Assembly: GCF_004331915.1 (NCBI RefSeq)
Contig: NZ_CP036528.1
Span: 351,006 to 415,005, forward strand
Direction of reading: 5' to 3'
Source of the DNA: Ureibacillus thermophilus
GTDB lineage: Bacteria; Bacillota; Bacilli; Bacillales_A; Planococcaceae
Length of the DNA: 64,000 nucleotides
The notes under the pieces: generated by a model
Seen by the model: only the letters and a program-made list of their open reading frames with translations
What the model was told of the DNA's origin: nothing
Database searches by the model: none
In this document: in pieces, positions 1-9,948 of the stretch
Numbering within the stretch: the stretch's first letter is position 1
How the letters are laid out: the number at the start of each line of letters is the position of its first letter
Translations under genes and position numbers: made by a program

Positions 1-2
1 GT

Positions 3-1088
3 GTAGGAACGATTATTTCGTATATCCGTGAAGATTTAGGTATTTCAAATACAACAGCAGGTTTTTTAACAACCATTCCCCTTCTTGCCTTTGCTATTGT
101 TTCTCCCATTGCACCAAAGATTTCACGCAAATTCGGTATGGAATTTACGCTTTTTTATTCACTTATTCTTTTATCTGTCGGGATTCTTATAAGATCAGCC
201 GGCAACATTACTTTATTAATTTTCGGCACGGTGTTGATCGGTGTCGCGATTTCGTTTGGAAACGTATTGTTCCCTAGCTTTTTTAAAGCAAAATATCCAT
301 ATCAGGTAGGCCTATTGACAGGCATCTATACGGTGGCGATGAATATTTCAGCAGCAGCATCCCTTGCCTTTAGCCAACCCATTGCAGAGCGTACCGGATG
401 GCAAGGCGCCCTCGGATGCACCGTAATTTTCGGTTTGCTTACGATGATTGCATGGATTCCTATACTTCGCGGTGAACGAGTAGAACAATTCCATTCCGCT
501 CATGAACAAACAGGCGGGAAGAAAATTTGGCAGTCTTCTCTCGCATGGGCAATTGCCATTGTTATGGGGATGCAGTCTTTATTATTTTACTGCTCCACTG
601 CTTGGATTCCAGAAATCTTAGTGTCGCAAGGATTCAGTTTAGAAAAAGCCGGTTTCATGACATCTATTTTTCAACTATCCCAAATGCCAATGACGTTTTT
701 CATTCCAATAGTAGCCGAAAAATTGTCATCTCAAAGACCCATTGTCTATTTCTTTACTTTTTGTTACCTCATCGGCTTCGGTGGACTGTTCTTTGAATGG
801 ACCAGCGGCGCAGTGCTTTGGATGATTTTATTAGGATTTGCATCAGGTTCTTCCTTTGGACTGGTATTAATGCTCTTTACATTGCGTACAAGAAATGCTT
901 ATGAAGCTTCTGAAATTTCCGGATTCGCTCAATCTTTCGGCTATTTAATTTCCGCAGTCGGCCCTGTACTTTTTGGTTTCATTCAAGAATTAACAGGCAG
1001 CTGGGCGGTGCCAAACATGATTTTTATCGCAACTTCTCTTATTTTATTTGTTTTTTCTTTCATCAGTGCAAAAGAACGCTATATCTAA
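3..1088 (+). CDS. MFS transporter, CynX/NimT-like (5' end outside window)
   Basis: The reading frame is open from base 3 to the stop at 1086-1088, so the gene begins upstream of the window; the first in-window ATG (138) lies inside a transmembrane segment and is not the start. The visible 361 residues form about ten hydrophobic helices. The early stretch ending in SPIAPKISRKFG resembles the cytoplasmic loop of the first MFS half, and a basic loop around HSAHEQTGGKK separates the halves. This architecture and the RTGWQGALG segment resemble the CynX/NimT (cyanate/nitroimidazole) branch of the major facilitator superfamily, in the inner membrane. The substrate cannot be told from sequence. It is followed after 71 bp by a separate gene with its own Shine-Dalgarno site. 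Confidence 0.8.
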   Translation, partial: VGTIISYIREDLGISNTTAGFLTTIPLLAFAIVSPIAPKISRKFGMEFTLFYSLILLSVGILIRSAGNITLLIFGTVLIGVAISFGNVLFPSFFKAKYPYQVGLLTGIYTVAMNISAAASLAFSQPIAERTGWQGALGCTVIFGLLTMIAWIPILRGERVEQFHSAHEQTGGKKIWQSSLAWAIAIVMGMQSLLFYCSTAWIPEILVSQGFSLEKAGFMTSIFQLSQMPMTFFIPIVAEKLSSQRPIVYFFTFCYLIGFGGLFFEWTSGAVLWMILLGFASGSSFGLVLMLFTLRTRNAYEASEISGFAQSFGYLISAVGPVLFGFIQELTGSWAVPNMIFIATSLILFVFSFISAKERYI

Positions 1089-1159
1089 CTAAAACAAACA
1101 TACGTACCCTTTTTATGATACTATAAGTGTTGAACTAGTATAGTAAGGGGTTAAAGGAA

Positions 1160-1714
1160 TTGGCAAAAAAAACGAAAAAGAAAAAGAAATTCAGCCGTAA
1201 TTTATTCCGGCTTCTTCTTATCATTGTCGCTTATTTTGGCTGGTACTATACGAGAACTTTGGAAGGTATGTTGATCACTTTAGGGGTTTTTATACTTTCT
1301 TTCCTTATGATTAAAATATGGTGGAAAATGAGACGGGTTTTACAGTTGAGAAAAGCGGGTATAAAACAAATAGATGAAATGACAGGAGAAGAATTTGAAG
1401 AATACTTAGGCATGCTTTTTAAAAAACGAGGCTTTAAAGTACGTTATACAAAAACTTCCGGCGATTATGGAGCCGACCTGATTTTAGAAGATCGGGAAAA
1501 TACGATTGCCGTACAGGCGAAAAGGTATTCCGGTACAGTAGGCGTCAAAGCCGTTCAAGAAGTAATAGGAGCTTTAAAAATGTATGATGCGACAGAAGCA
1601 TGGGTTGTGACAAACAGCTACTTTACAAAACAAGCACAAAAACTTGCGGAATCCAACGATGTATACTTAATCGACCGGGATGAATTAATTGAAATTATTT
1701 TAGATTCCAAATAA
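1160..1714 (+). CDS. Membrane-anchored Mrr-like restriction endonuclease domain protein
   Basis: 184 residues. The start is TTG at 1160, preceded by AAAGGA. A lysine-rich N-terminus (residues 2-10) is followed by two hydrophobic segments (about 13-30 and 36-54) and then a cytosolic domain. Residues 72-180 look like an Mrr_cat (PD-(D/E)XK superfamily) fold: a conserved glutamate in GEEFEEYL (about 76-83), GDYGADLIL with D106, and QAKRY with the Q-x-K signature at 119-121. Such DUF2034/Mrr-type proteins cleave DNA in some families, but those tied to the membrane have no established role. The catalytic residues appear intact. A hairpin terminator follows directly, so it is probably monocistronic or the end of a transcript coming from the MFS gene. 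Confidence 0.8.
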   Translation: MAKKTKKKKKFSRNLFRLLLIIVAYFGWYYTRTLEGMLITLGVFILSFLMIKIWWKMRRVLQLRKAGIKQIDEMTGEEFEEYLGMLFKKRGFKVRYTKTSGDYGADLILEDRENTIAVQAKRYSGTVGVKAVQEVIGALKMYDATEAWVVTNSYFTKQAQKLAESNDVYLIDRDELIEIILDSK

Positions 1715-1715
1715 T

Positions 1716-1750
1716 GGGTGTTCATCTTATTGATGACACCCTATTTTATT
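1716..1750 (+). terminator. Rho-independent terminator after Mrr-like gene
   Basis: GGGTGTTCATC, a 5-nt loop and GATGACACCC form a stem just after the stop codon, followed by a T-rich tail. Confidence 0.75.
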
Positions 1751-1908
1751 ATCATTTATATTACTAAATTTTCAATTATCTTCTTCTAAAAAAGATTAGC
1801 ACTATGGAAATATTCGTAATGGACGATTGATTTCACACACTTTCAAAGAAAATTTCAAGAATTCTTCAATCTAAAAAAGATATTAATATTTTTGTAAAAA
1901 ATTCTTAA

Positions 1909-1923
1909 AAATAATAATTCTAA
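1909..1923 (-). promoter_or_regulatory. PerR box upstream of katA
   Basis: Read on the minus strand the site is TTAGAATTATTATTT, matching 12 of 15 positions of the B. subtilis Per box TTATAATTATTATAA. It ends 5 bp before the -35 element of the katA promoter, a position suited to repression by metal-bound PerR and release by peroxide. The match is seen; regulation is inferred from the known control of katA in Bacillus. Confidence 0.7.
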
Positions 1924-1928
1924 TTTAG

Positions 1929-1957
1929 TAGACATTTTAATTTATACATGTTATATT
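1929..1957 (+). promoter_or_regulatory. Sigma-A promoter of katA
   Basis: The -35 is TAGACA (1929-1934) and the -10 is TATATT (1952-1957), 17 bp apart, about 36 bp before the katA start codon, which has a strong GAGGAGGG ribosome site at 1979-1986. Confidence 0.75.
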
Positions 1958-1993
1958 ATGAATCAAGCAAGAACAAATGAGGAGGGTTAAAAG

Positions 1994-3484
1994 ATGACAA
2001 ACAATCTTAATAAACGCCAACAATTTACAAAAGCAAACGGTGCTCCAGTAATCAGCAATCACGATTCCATGACAGCTGGCAAAAGAGGTCCGGTTTTATT
2101 ACAAGACGTATGGTTAATAGAAAAACTTGCAAACTTCAACCGCGAAGTGATTCCAGAACGACGCATGCACGCTAAAGGTTCCGGAGCACACGGTGTATTT
2201 ACAGTGACGAATGACATTACAAAATATACGAAAGCCAAAATGTTCTCACAAGTTGGGAAAAAGACTCCGCTATTCATCCGTTTCTCAACAGTAGCTGGTG
2301 AACGAGGCTATGCGGATGCAGTTCGCGATATTCGCGGATTTGCCATTAAATTCTATACAGAAGAAGGAAACTGGGACTTAGTCGGCAACAACACACCTGT
2401 ATTCTTCTTCCGTGATCCATTGCACTTCACAGACTTGAACCACGTGGTAAAACGCGATCCACGTACAAATATGCACAATCCAAATAGCAACTGGGATTTC
2501 TGGACATTGCTTCCTGAAGCATTGCACCAAATTACCATTACAATGTCTGACCGAGGCATTCCAGCAAGCTACCGTCATATGCACGGTTTCGGTTCACATA
2601 CGTACAGCTTTATTAACGAAGATAACGAACGTGTGTGGGTGAAATTCCACTTCATTACACAACAAGGCATTAAAAACTTAACAGACCAAGAAGCAGCTGA
2701 AGTAAGAGGTAAAGACCCAGATTCACACCAACGCGATCTTTATAACGCCATTGAAAACGGCGACTATCCAAAATGGAAAATGTACATCCAAGTGATGACA
2801 GAAGAACAAGCAAAAGAAATGCCATATAACCCATTTGACTTAACAAAAGTATGGTATAAAAAAGACTTCCCACTTATTGAAGTTGGTGAAATCGAACTTA
2901 ATAAAAACCCTGATAACTACTTTGCAGAAGTAGAACAAGCTGCATTCTCGCCATCCAACATCGTGCCTGGCATCGGCTATTCGCCAGACCGCATGCTTCA
3001 AGCCCGTATTTTCGCATATGCGGACGCGCAACGTTACCGCTTAGGTGTAAACCATTATTTGCTACCAATTAATGCACCTAAATGTCCATTCCGCTCATTC
3101 CACCGCGATGGAGCAATGCGTTTCGATGGCAACTTAGGAAGTACATTAAGCTATGAACCAAATAGCTACGGCGAATGGCAGCATAACCTAGATTTAAAAG
3201 AGCCGCCATTAGCGCTTGAAGGCGATGCAGATATTTATGACTTCCGAGAAGACGACAACAACTACTTTGAACAACCTGGTAAACTGTTCCGTTTAATGAC
3301 GGCTGAAGAACAACAACGCCTATTCGAAAACACTGCCCGCAATATGGAAGGGGTTGAAGAATTTATTAAACGCCGCCACATCTTGCACTGCTACTTAGCA
3401 GATCCTGCTTATGGTGAAGGTGTTGCCAAAGCTTTAGGTTTATCATTAGACGGTATGGATTTATCAAACCCATATGTTAAATAA
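1994..3484 (+). CDS. katA: Catalase, heme-dependent monofunctional (KatA)
   Basis: 496 residues, normal length for small-subunit clade catalases. It converts hydrogen peroxide to water and oxygen in the cytoplasm. Catalytic His59 sits in [13 protein letters not shown], distal Asn132 in [11 protein letters not shown], and the proximal heme ligand Tyr342 in [12 protein letters not shown]. The start ATG is preceded by a near-ideal ribosome site. A PerR box and a sigma-A promoter lie upstream, so peroxide induction is expected. A hairpin terminator follows, making it a single-gene transcript. Nothing is missing or truncated. Confidence 0.97.
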   Translation: MTNNLNKRQQFTKANGAPVISNHDSMTAGKRGPVLLQDVWLIEKLANFNREVIPERRMHAKGSGAHGVFTVTNDITKYTKAKMFSQVGKKTPLFIRFSTVAGERGYADAVRDIRGFAIKFYTEEGNWDLVGNNTPVFFFRDPLHFTDLNHVVKRDPRTNMHNPNSNWDFWTLLPEALHQITITMSDRGIPASYRHMHGFGSHTYSFINEDNERVWVKFHFITQQGIKNLTDQEAAEVRGKDPDSHQRDLYNAIENGDYPKWKMYIQVMTEEQAKEMPYNPFDLTKVWYKKDFPLIEVGEIELNKNPDNYFAEVEQAAFSPSNIVPGIGYSPDRMLQARIFAYADAQRYRLGVNHYLLPINAPKCPFRSFHRDGAMRFDGNLGSTLSYEPNSYGEWQHNLDLKEPPLALEGDADIYDFREDDNNYFEQPGKLFRLMTAEEQQRLFENTARNMEGVEEFIKRRHILHCYLADPAYGEGVAKALGLSLDGMDLSNPYVK

Positions 3485-3550
3485 AATTGACTTGGCTGTT
3501 CCAAGAACCTATTCTTAATCGCTTACACATCTACTATTTATTGATACTCA

Positions 3551-3592
3551 AAACCTGCTTTGCCTTTCATATGGTAAAGCAGGTTTTTTCTT
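3551..3592 (+). terminator. Terminator of katA
   Basis: AAACCTGCTTT pairs with AAAGCAGGTTT around a 14-nt loop, followed by TTTTTTC. Confidence 0.85.
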
Positions 3593-3633
3593 TTCACTAT
3601 TTCTGCTATCTTTAAATTAAATATAAAGAAAAA

Positions 3634-3944
3634 GAGGTTTGGACAATCTAAAAAATCATCATTTTCTCCAAAGAGAAAATGATGATTTTTTGATATGTTA
3701 TTAAAAATTGATTTCCGTTCTGGGGACGCTTTCCGCGGGCCCGGCTAGACTCTCCTCTGAGTCATCCCTTCGCTCCTCGTGGTCTCGAGAGGGCTCGTCG
3801 CAGGAAAGCTTTGAATTTACTTCTTTGAACTTGCTCCGCTTTGCGACTAAGCGTGCGCGACAGGAACTCGCCCCGTCACTCCAATCAATTTTTTATCAAA
3901 ACTCTTTCAGCTACCGCTATAATTTTTGGTTTATGTCCCAGCCT
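3634..3944 (+). repeat. Interspersed TIR repeat, copy 1 (degraded left end)
   Basis: About 311 bp, one of five copies in the window. The left end GAGGTTTGGACAATCT is diverged and the right end TGTCCCAGCCT matches the family. Internal order: an A/T-flanked hairpin (ATCATCATTTTCTC / GAGAAAATGATGAT), a GC-rich stretch beginning ccgttctggggacgctttcc, a central segment with ctcgtggtctcgagagggct, then gtgcgcgacaggaactcgcc. It separates katA from the convergent ftsH paralogue. The internal hairpin with A and T runs on both sides could terminate transcription both ways. A short open frame across it recurs in other copies and is not a gene. Confidence 0.85.
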
Positions 3945-3954
3945 TTTTATATAT

Positions 3955-5775
3955 TTATTGGCTAACCACGGATTCATTTTCTAAAATGCTCATGAATTCT
4001 TCGCCGCTGATTGTTTCTTTTTCTAGCAAATACGCAGCTAATTCGTGAAGCTTGTCGATGTTTTCTGTAAGAATTTGGCGCGCTTTTTCATGGGCACTTT
4101 CTATAATGTTTTGCACTTCTTCATCGATTTTGGCTGCCGTTTCATCGGAACAGATGAGGGAACTATCCCCGCCTAAATATACATTGGACACTGTTTCAAG
4201 TCCCATCATGCCAAAATGCTCGCTCATGCCATAGCGGGTCACCATCGCCCTCGCCAATTTTGTCGCTTGTTCAATATCGTTGGCAGCACCTGAAGTAACA
4301 GATTGGAAAACAATTTCTTCCGCCGTTCTTCCGCCAGTCAATGTCACAATTTTGTTAAAAAGCTCTTCTTTTGAAAGCAAATAACGTTCTTCTTCTTCCA
4401 CTTGCATTGTATAGCCTAAAGCTCCAGAAGTGCGCGGAATAATGGTGATTTTTTGCACCGGAGCAGAATGTGACTGTTTCGCTGCAACAATGGCATGTCC
4501 AATTTCGTGGTAAGCCACAATTTTCTTCTCTTGCGGAGACAGAATTTTACTTTTTCGTCTATATCCTGCAATGGTGATTTCCACTGCTTCTTCAAGGTCT
4601 TCTTGAATGACTTTCGTACGTCCCATTCTCACTGCTCTTAAAGCGGCTTCGTTGACGATATTTGCAAGATCAGCTCCTGATGCCCCCGGTGTTGCTTTGG
4701 CAATAGCCGCAACATCAATATTGTCGTCTTTGGCCACCTTTTTCAAATGAACATTTAAGATGGCTTCCCTTCCATTTAAATCAGGCAGTTCAAGGGGAAT
4801 GCGCCGGTCGAATCTTCCAGGACGCAAAAGGGCTTGGTCCAACACTTCAGGACGGTTCGTTGCTGCTAAAATCACCACGCCTTTGCTCGAATCAAAACCA
4901 TCCATTTCATATAACAATTGATTTAAAGTTTGTTCCCGTTCATCATTTCCTTGGGTTAAATTAACGCCCCGTTTTTTCCCGATAGCATCAATTTCATCAA
5001 TAAACACAATGCATGGCGCTTTTTCTTGGGCTTGCTTAAACAAATCACGGACGCGAGCAGCCCCCATTCCCACAAACATTTCAACAAACTCGGAACCGGA
5101 AATGGTAAAGAACGGCACTTTCGCTTCCCCAGCAACCGCTTTGGCAATCAATGTTTTCCCCGTTCCTGGAGGTCCAACCAACAAAACCCCTTTTGGAAGT
5201 TTTGCTCCCACTTGCCGGTATTTTTCAGGATTATGCAAAAAGTCTACAATTTCTTTTAAGGCTTCTTTTGCCTCATCTTGCCCTGCTACATCATTAAAAC
5301 TTTTTCCTGTTTCAGATTCCACATAGATTTTTGCATTGGATTTACCAAAGGTTAATACATCCGCCCTCGATTGGCGAAGTCCCCGTGTTAAGAAACTTCC
5401 AAGGAGCAAAATAATCAAAAATGGAACAATCCATAATAAAATGAATCGAATTAAAGGCGAAAATTCATTTGGAATGGTTTTTGTAAACGGTACATTGGCT
5501 TCATATAGCCGGTCCACTAATTTTGCATCTTCAACCACACCTGTTTTATAAATGACATCTTTATTGTCTTTTTCCGTGAATGTAATGGCATCATCTTGAA
5601 TCGTTACGTTTTTCACTTTCCCGTCTTCAACCATTTGAAGGAAAGAGCCATAGTCCACTTCTTCTACTTTTTGCTTCTGAATGCCCGGAAAAATGAGGGC
5701 ATTTAATAACACAATCGCCATTAAGATAAAAAAATAGTATGTTAGAGAACGATTTTGAGGTTGCTTTTCTTTCAT
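3955..5775 (-). CDS. Second FtsH-family membrane AAA+ zinc metalloprotease
   Basis: 606 residues. Two transmembrane segments (about 12-30 and 108-126) flank a small extracytoplasmic domain. The AAA+ module has Walker A GPPGTGKT (201-208), Walker [11 protein letters not shown] (255-264) and second region of homology [11 protein letters not shown]; the peptidase has HEIGH (423-427) and the third zinc ligand Asp500 in GAANDIEQ. It is a complete, distinct paralogue of the canonical ftsH at 45004-47055, lacks that protein's long acidic C-terminal tail, and carries HEIGH rather than HEAGH. FtsH enzymes extract and degrade membrane and soluble proteins with ATP. It lies 94 bp downstream of the AEC carrier on the same strand. 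Substrates are unknown. Confidence 0.93.
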   Translation of the reverse strand: MKEKQPQNRSLTYYFFILMAIVLLNALIFPGIQKQKVEEVDYGSFLQMVEDGKVKNVTIQDDAITFTEKDNKDVIYKTGVVEDAKLVDRLYEANVPFTKTIPNEFSPLIRFILLWIVPFLIILLLGSFLTRGLRQSRADVLTFGKSNAKIYVESETGKSFNDVAGQDEAKEALKEIVDFLHNPEKYRQVGAKLPKGVLLVGPPGTGKTLIAKAVAGEAKVPFFTISGSEFVEMFVGMGAARVRDLFKQAQEKAPCIVFIDEIDAIGKKRGVNLTQGNDEREQTLNQLLYEMDGFDSSKGVVILAATNRPEVLDQALLRPGRFDRRIPLELPDLNGREAILNVHLKKVAKDDNIDVAAIAKATPGASGADLANIVNEAALRAVRMGRTKVIQEDLEEAVEITIAGYRRKSKILSPQEKKIVAYHEIGHAIVAAKQSHSAPVQKITIIPRTSGALGYTMQVEEEERYLLSKEELFNKIVTLTGGRTAEEIVFQSVTSGAANDIEQATKLARAMVTRYGMSEHFGMMGLETVSNVYLGGDSSLICSDETAAKIDEEVQNIIESAHEKARQILTENIDKLHELAAYLLEKETISGEEFMSILENESVVSQ

Positions 5776-5869
5776 AGCAGCTCACATCCTTTTTTTTTTC
5801 TATACTATTAGTTTACAAATGTTTACACTTAATAGCGAAACAGTTTTTGAACTTTTATTTAACCTTCAC

Positions 5870-6799
5870 TTACCCAAAAAGTAGATTCGATAAATAAATT
5901 ACAATGGTCACAGTAATGCAGCTGACAATGGTTGAGAATAATACGGTTTGAGCTGCTGTGTTAGACTCCACATCATATTCCAAAGCAAGGCTGGAACTGT
6001 TGCGGGAAGTTGGAAAGGAGCTTGCAATTAATAAAGATTTGGCCACAACGCCATCGATGCCAAGAAGATAAATAACTAGAAGCGCAATGGCTGGCCCTAC
6101 CACGAGGCGCATAAAACAGCTTGTAATAATGGTTTTATTGAGCATTGTGCGCATTTCAAGCTGAGACAACTGCGCTCCGAGAGTAATTAACGCAACGGCA
6201 ACAAACCCATCCGCCACATGGTCTAATGGAATTCGGAAGGTTTGCGGAATTTCAAAGTCTGCTACATTTAAAATGATGCCAAGCGTCAATGCATGGACAA
6301 TCGGCATCTTTAAAAAGTCTTTTACAATTTCTAATCCCGATTTGGTTGCAGAGATTAAATTGTACAACCCGTAAGTATAAGTCGTCATATTTTGAAAGAT
6401 TACGAGAATCACTTGAATGGCAACGCCAATGGGCTGCTGGGCAAACACCATTTGCGCCACCGGAATGCCATAGTTCCCGGAGTTAATGAGCACGATACTA
6501 TTTTTAAACACTGCAGATTCAGAACGATTAAGCCCAAGCAGTTTCGCCACATAATGACTCATCATCATTTGACTGCCAATAAATAAAACAATAAAACCTG
6601 CCACTTGGGCAAGTACTGACATGCTGATAGACGTTTCATATATATTGACAAACACCGCTGCTGGCATGAAACAGTATGTAACAAGCTGAGACAACGCTTT
6701 TAAGTTAAAATGAAATTTCTTTTGTAAGATAGCTCCTACTACAAGAAGAACAAGAATCGGCGCTACGATTTGGAAAAATATCATCGATAGGTATTGCAT
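5870..6799 (-). CDS. AEC-family (auxin efflux carrier / malate permease) transporter
   Basis: 309 residues, about ten hydrophobic helices, with the two five-helix halves typical of the AEC (Mem_trans) family. NSGNYGIPVAQ in the N-terminal half and SFPTSRNSSSLALEYD in the C-terminal half correspond to the broken-helix, substrate-contacting regions. Members move organic anions such as malate or lactate, or small amphipaths; the substrate here is unknown. It is divergent from the unknown gene starting at 6992 (about 190 bp between starts) and upstream of the second ftsH on the same strand. Confidence 0.85.
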   Translation of the reverse strand: MQYLSMIFFQIVAPILVLLVVGAILQKKFHFNLKALSQLVTYCFMPAAVFVNIYETSISMSVLAQVAGFIVLFIGSQMMMSHYVAKLLGLNRSESAVFKNSIVLINSGNYGIPVAQMVFAQQPIGVAIQVILVIFQNMTTYTYGLYNLISATKSGLEIVKDFLKMPIVHALTLGIILNVADFEIPQTFRIPLDHVADGFVAVALITLGAQLSQLEMRTMLNKTIITSCFMRLVVGPAIALLVIYLLGIDGVVAKSLLIASSFPTSRNSSSLALEYDVESNTAAQTVLFSTIVSCITVTIVIYLSNLLFG

Positions 6800-6991
6800 A
6801 TTTGCGACCTCTCTTAAAATAATGAATGCTCTATTAGATTGATAAAGGATAATATTACATTATACTAAAGAATCCATCAAAAAGGAAAAATCCAATTAAA
6901 GTCTTTACATTTCTTCCTTGAACAGTTTAATTTAGAAATAGTACCTCATTTTGGAATTATCTAATGAAGTGACTTTAGGGGGAAGCGAAGA

Positions 6992-8458
6992 ATGATCAAA
7001 TTCGATGAACAACTCTTTCTGCAAACGAAAGGACAAATAGGAGATTCTTTTGAAAAAGCTCTTCAACAATTCGGCGGTTATGATGAAGATGAAGAGATTT
7101 TTGGCAGCATCCTTCCCCTTGACCAAATTATTCTCAAAAAATCAGAAGCAGCTAATGTCCTTTTTCAATCCATTAAACAGCACTGGGGAAAACTCGATTT
7201 ATTTACCCTGGAAATGTTTCGTTCATCGAACATTGATCTAAACAATGTGCAAAGTAAACTGGATGCCTTCTTCTCTTCCGCAACGAGCAAAAACATTATT
7301 TTTGAACATGCTTTAATGAAAAATGTATTCAACTTTTCCCATTTTATCGAACTGGTTTTTGGAAAAAAAACCGAATACTCTAAATCCATTTCAAAATTAA
7401 ACGAAATCTATTTCTATAAAATCGGAAAAAAATATCTTATACATATTCTGTATAATCATAAAATTGATTTTTGGCGTTATTTGTATGCTAAAAAAATTTA
7501 CTCTGTTTTTTTGCAGGCGCCATTACATACAATTCAAAATCCTCTTGATTTAATCAACCAATTTAAACAATACATACAATCATTTATGACCCAAAGCCAA
7601 GTCATTTCAACGATGAATCACTTCATTCAAAAAATTGATTATAAAAACCCACGTTCTTATGTGCTTAAAGAATTTCATTTATTAAATATCTCCCTTCATT
7701 TCATAGGGGGAAAACGCCATTATAAAAAAATCCACAAACTGATTGCAGAAGTGGTCAAAACATGGGAAGCCGGAGAGTGGGCGTTGACAGAGAAAGAAGA
7801 AACGCTATTATCTTATATTTTGGCGGTGGATGGTGCAAAACATGGAGATACGGAAAAAACGATTGCATATGGCAAGTATTTAATTACGAATGACCGTTTA
7901 ATTAATCATTCCATTGAATTATTGATTGATTATGGAAAAGTGCTGCCGAATTTAAAACCGGAACCGGAATCTTTAGTCAAACGGTATGACCAGAACTATC
8001 TGGAACAAATCTTCTTTATTGTGATTGATGCCCTTGTCAAGAAAGGTCAATATGGAGATGTGCTGCAATTATTGAAGGAATACGAAATCGCTTCCTGTAC
8101 AAGCATTTATGAATGTTTAAATACAGAGGCATTCAATAAAGATTTGCTTTTGAAAATTGAAGCAGCCGTGCAGCGAAATATTGCCTACATCGTCGATCAA
8201 TCCCATCAACACGTTATGCAATCCATTGAAAAATGGCTGGAGCAATATAAAGAAGCAGAAAGTCCCCTCTATCCAATTGCCCGTATGACTTCCACCCATG
8301 TATGCAACCTGTTGAAAACTTTTTTTGCTACAGAACAATTTGAACTTTTTGAGCAGTTGATGAGCATTTATAAAAAATATTTAATGCTTCAAGAGGACTT
8401 TGAAGACTTGCGGGATTTTGTCGTAAGCTTTATGGAAAAGAAAACGTCCCAAAAGTAA
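6992..8458 (+). CDS. Protein of unknown function, helical repeat-like
   Basis: 488 residues, no family recognised. The start ATG follows a strong purine-rich site (GGGGGAAG). No signal peptide or convincing membrane helix; the protein is rich in Lys, Ile, Phe and Leu with regularly spaced amphipathic stretches, suggesting an all-alpha scaffold. The middle part (about 240-330; DGAKHGDTEKTIAYGKYL) reads like TPR-type helices and the C-terminus (about 370-480) like a second helical block. No catalytic motif is evident. It stands alone between a divergent transporter and a shared terminator. Confidence 0.7.
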   Translation: MIKFDEQLFLQTKGQIGDSFEKALQQFGGYDEDEEIFGSILPLDQIILKKSEAANVLFQSIKQHWGKLDLFTLEMFRSSNIDLNNVQSKLDAFFSSATSKNIIFEHALMKNVFNFSHFIELVFGKKTEYSKSISKLNEIYFYKIGKKYLIHILYNHKIDFWRYLYAKKIYSVFLQAPLHTIQNPLDLINQFKQYIQSFMTQSQVISTMNHFIQKIDYKNPRSYVLKEFHLLNISLHFIGGKRHYKKIHKLIAEVVKTWEAGEWALTEKEETLLSYILAVDGAKHGDTEKTIAYGKYLITNDRLINHSIELLIDYGKVLPNLKPEPESLVKRYDQNYLEQIFFIVIDALVKKGQYGDVLQLLKEYEIASCTSIYECLNTEAFNKDLLLKIEAAVQRNIAYIVDQSHQHVMQSIEKWLEQYKEAESPLYPIARMTSTHVCNLLKTFFATEQFELFEQLMSIYKKYLMLQEDFEDLRDFVVSFMEKKTSQK

Positions 8459-8485
8459 TTAGTCATTACCTTTGGGACATTTTTT
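8446..8485. terminator. Bidirectional terminator between convergent genes
   Basis: GTCCCAAAAGTAAT pairs with ATTACCTTTGGGAC around a short loop, with a T run on the plus side; it overlaps the last codons of the unknown gene and borders the end of the CoA-transferase gene. Confidence 0.8.
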
Positions 8486-9668
8486 ATTCAAGCACACCAT
8501 TTTCATGGAAAGATTTAATTTCGTCATCGGAATAGCCAAGAGATTTCAAAATGTCATCTGTATGTTCTCCCACTTTGGCGCCGACAAATTTATAAGTTGG
8601 TTCCACCCCTTCAAATTTAATGGCTGTGCCGATTTGTTTTTGGGTTGTGCCGTCTTCTTTAGGCACATCTACAATCATCTGGCGTGCGCGAATTTGAGGA
8701 TGATTGCAAGCTTCTTCAAAGTTAAGAACCGGCTCCACACAGCCTTCAAAATCTTCATTAAACACTTCCAGCCATTCATCAAACGTTTTTGTCAAGAATG
8801 CGTCTTTTACCGCTTCTTTAAACCGTTTTTGCGTATACGTAGAATCATTAAAAGTGCTTTGAATTAATTCAGGAATATCCAACGCCTCACATAATAGTTT
8901 GCGGAAATGGGGCTCTAAACTGCCGACGGAGAAATATCGGCCATCCTTCGTTTCGTAGTAATCATAAAACGTGCCGCCATTTAAAATTTCTTCTTCCGGC
9001 TTTGGCAATTCCCCTGTACCTAAATAAGCGGTTCCATACAACGCATTCATCGTAAATACCGCATCGGTCATGGAAATATCAATATATTTTCCTTCCCCGG
9101 TTTTTTCCCGATGCAGTGCAGATGCAAGAATACCAATTGCTGCATGCAATGTGCCCCCAGCTATATCTGCAATTTGCACCCCCATGGAAACCGGTTTTTT
9201 GCCTTTGTGGCGGGAATAGTCAAGAATGCCTGAAATGGATAAATAGTTATTATCATGCCCTGGACGGTTGCGGTACGGTCCTGTTTGTCCATATCCTGTA
9301 ATGGAACAATAAATAATTTTTGGATTAACCTTTTTCAGCGACTCATAATCGAGACCTAGGCGTTCCATCACTCCCGGGCGAAATCCTTCAACAACAATGT
9401 CATATTCCTGAATTAATTTTTTTACAATCTCCACCGCTTCTTTTGTCTTTAAGTTCAATTTAATTGATTTTTTGGAACGATTTAAATGTTGATGCACATA
9501 GGATTCTTTATTTTCATCATACGGAGGCATAATGCGCATCAAATCCACTCTTCTTGTGGATTCCACATGAATGACATCCGCGCCGAAATCAGCAAACATC
9601 ATTGTTGCAAAAACCCCTGGAAGCATTGATGAGAAATCTAAAATTTTTAAATCTTTCAGTATCGTCAC
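8484..9668 (-). CDS. CaiB/BaiF family (class III) CoA-transferase
   Basis: 394 residues from the GTG at 9668, chosen because AAAGGGG lies 9 nt upstream; an upstream in-frame ATG (9677) overlaps that ribosome site. Family features: LPGVFATMMFADFGADVIHVE near the N-terminus, RSKKSIKLNLK, VEGFRPGVMERLGL, SITGYGQTGPY, and the presumed catalytic Asp168 in QIADIAGG. The enzyme class swaps CoA between carboxylic acids (formate/oxalate, carnitine, bile acids, racemisation of 2-methyl acyl-CoA). The specific acid cannot be deduced and no acyl-CoA ligase or dehydrogenase is adjacent. Confidence 0.9.
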   Translation of the reverse strand: MTILKDLKILDFSSMLPGVFATMMFADFGADVIHVESTRRVDLMRIMPPYDENKESYVHQHLNRSKKSIKLNLKTKEAVEIVKKLIQEYDIVVEGFRPGVMERLGLDYESLKKVNPKIIYCSITGYGQTGPYRNRPGHDNNYLSISGILDYSRHKGKKPVSMGVQIADIAGGTLHAAIGILASALHREKTGEGKYIDISMTDAVFTMNALYGTAYLGTGELPKPEEEILNGGTFYDYYETKDGRYFSVGSLEPHFRKLLCEALDIPELIQSTFNDSTYTQKRFKEAVKDAFLTKTFDEWLEVFNEDFEGCVEPVLNFEEACNHPQIRARQMIVDVPKEDGTTQKQIGTAIKFEGVEPTYKFVGAKVGEHTDDILKSLGYSDDEIKSFHENGVLE

Positions 9669-9881
9669 TCTCTCCATCCCCTTTACGAACAAACATTTTC
9701 GCAGCAAAATCCTTCTTTATAATAGTTATAACTCAATTTATTATACTAATATTTTAAAATAATCTGAATATTTTGTGAACCTATTATACTATATATGTCT
9801 CAAGAACGTAAGAAATTATTAGATTAAAGATTTTGGAAGAAAAGTTCAATCATAATCATACAATTTCTTTAATTTATTAAA

Positions 9882-9916
9882 AAAATATCACCCAAAATCC
9901 TTTTGGATGATATTTC
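9882..9916 (-). terminator. Terminator of DUF6509-like gene
   Basis: AAATATCA-C-CCAAAA-TCC-TTTTGG-A-TGATATTT forms a long interrupted stem just downstream of the 96-aa gene on the minus strand, with a U-rich tail. Confidence 0.65.
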
Positions 9917-9948
9917 ATAACTTATCAGCTATAGGAAATACTACTTCG

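Noticed and set aside
3708-3965. Short open frame across repeat copy 1, with relatives at 25443-25676, 35367-35609 and 44789-45109
   Set aside because: They share sequence only because they lie in the same repeat; there is no ribosome site and one copy is internally deleted out of register, so they are not genes.
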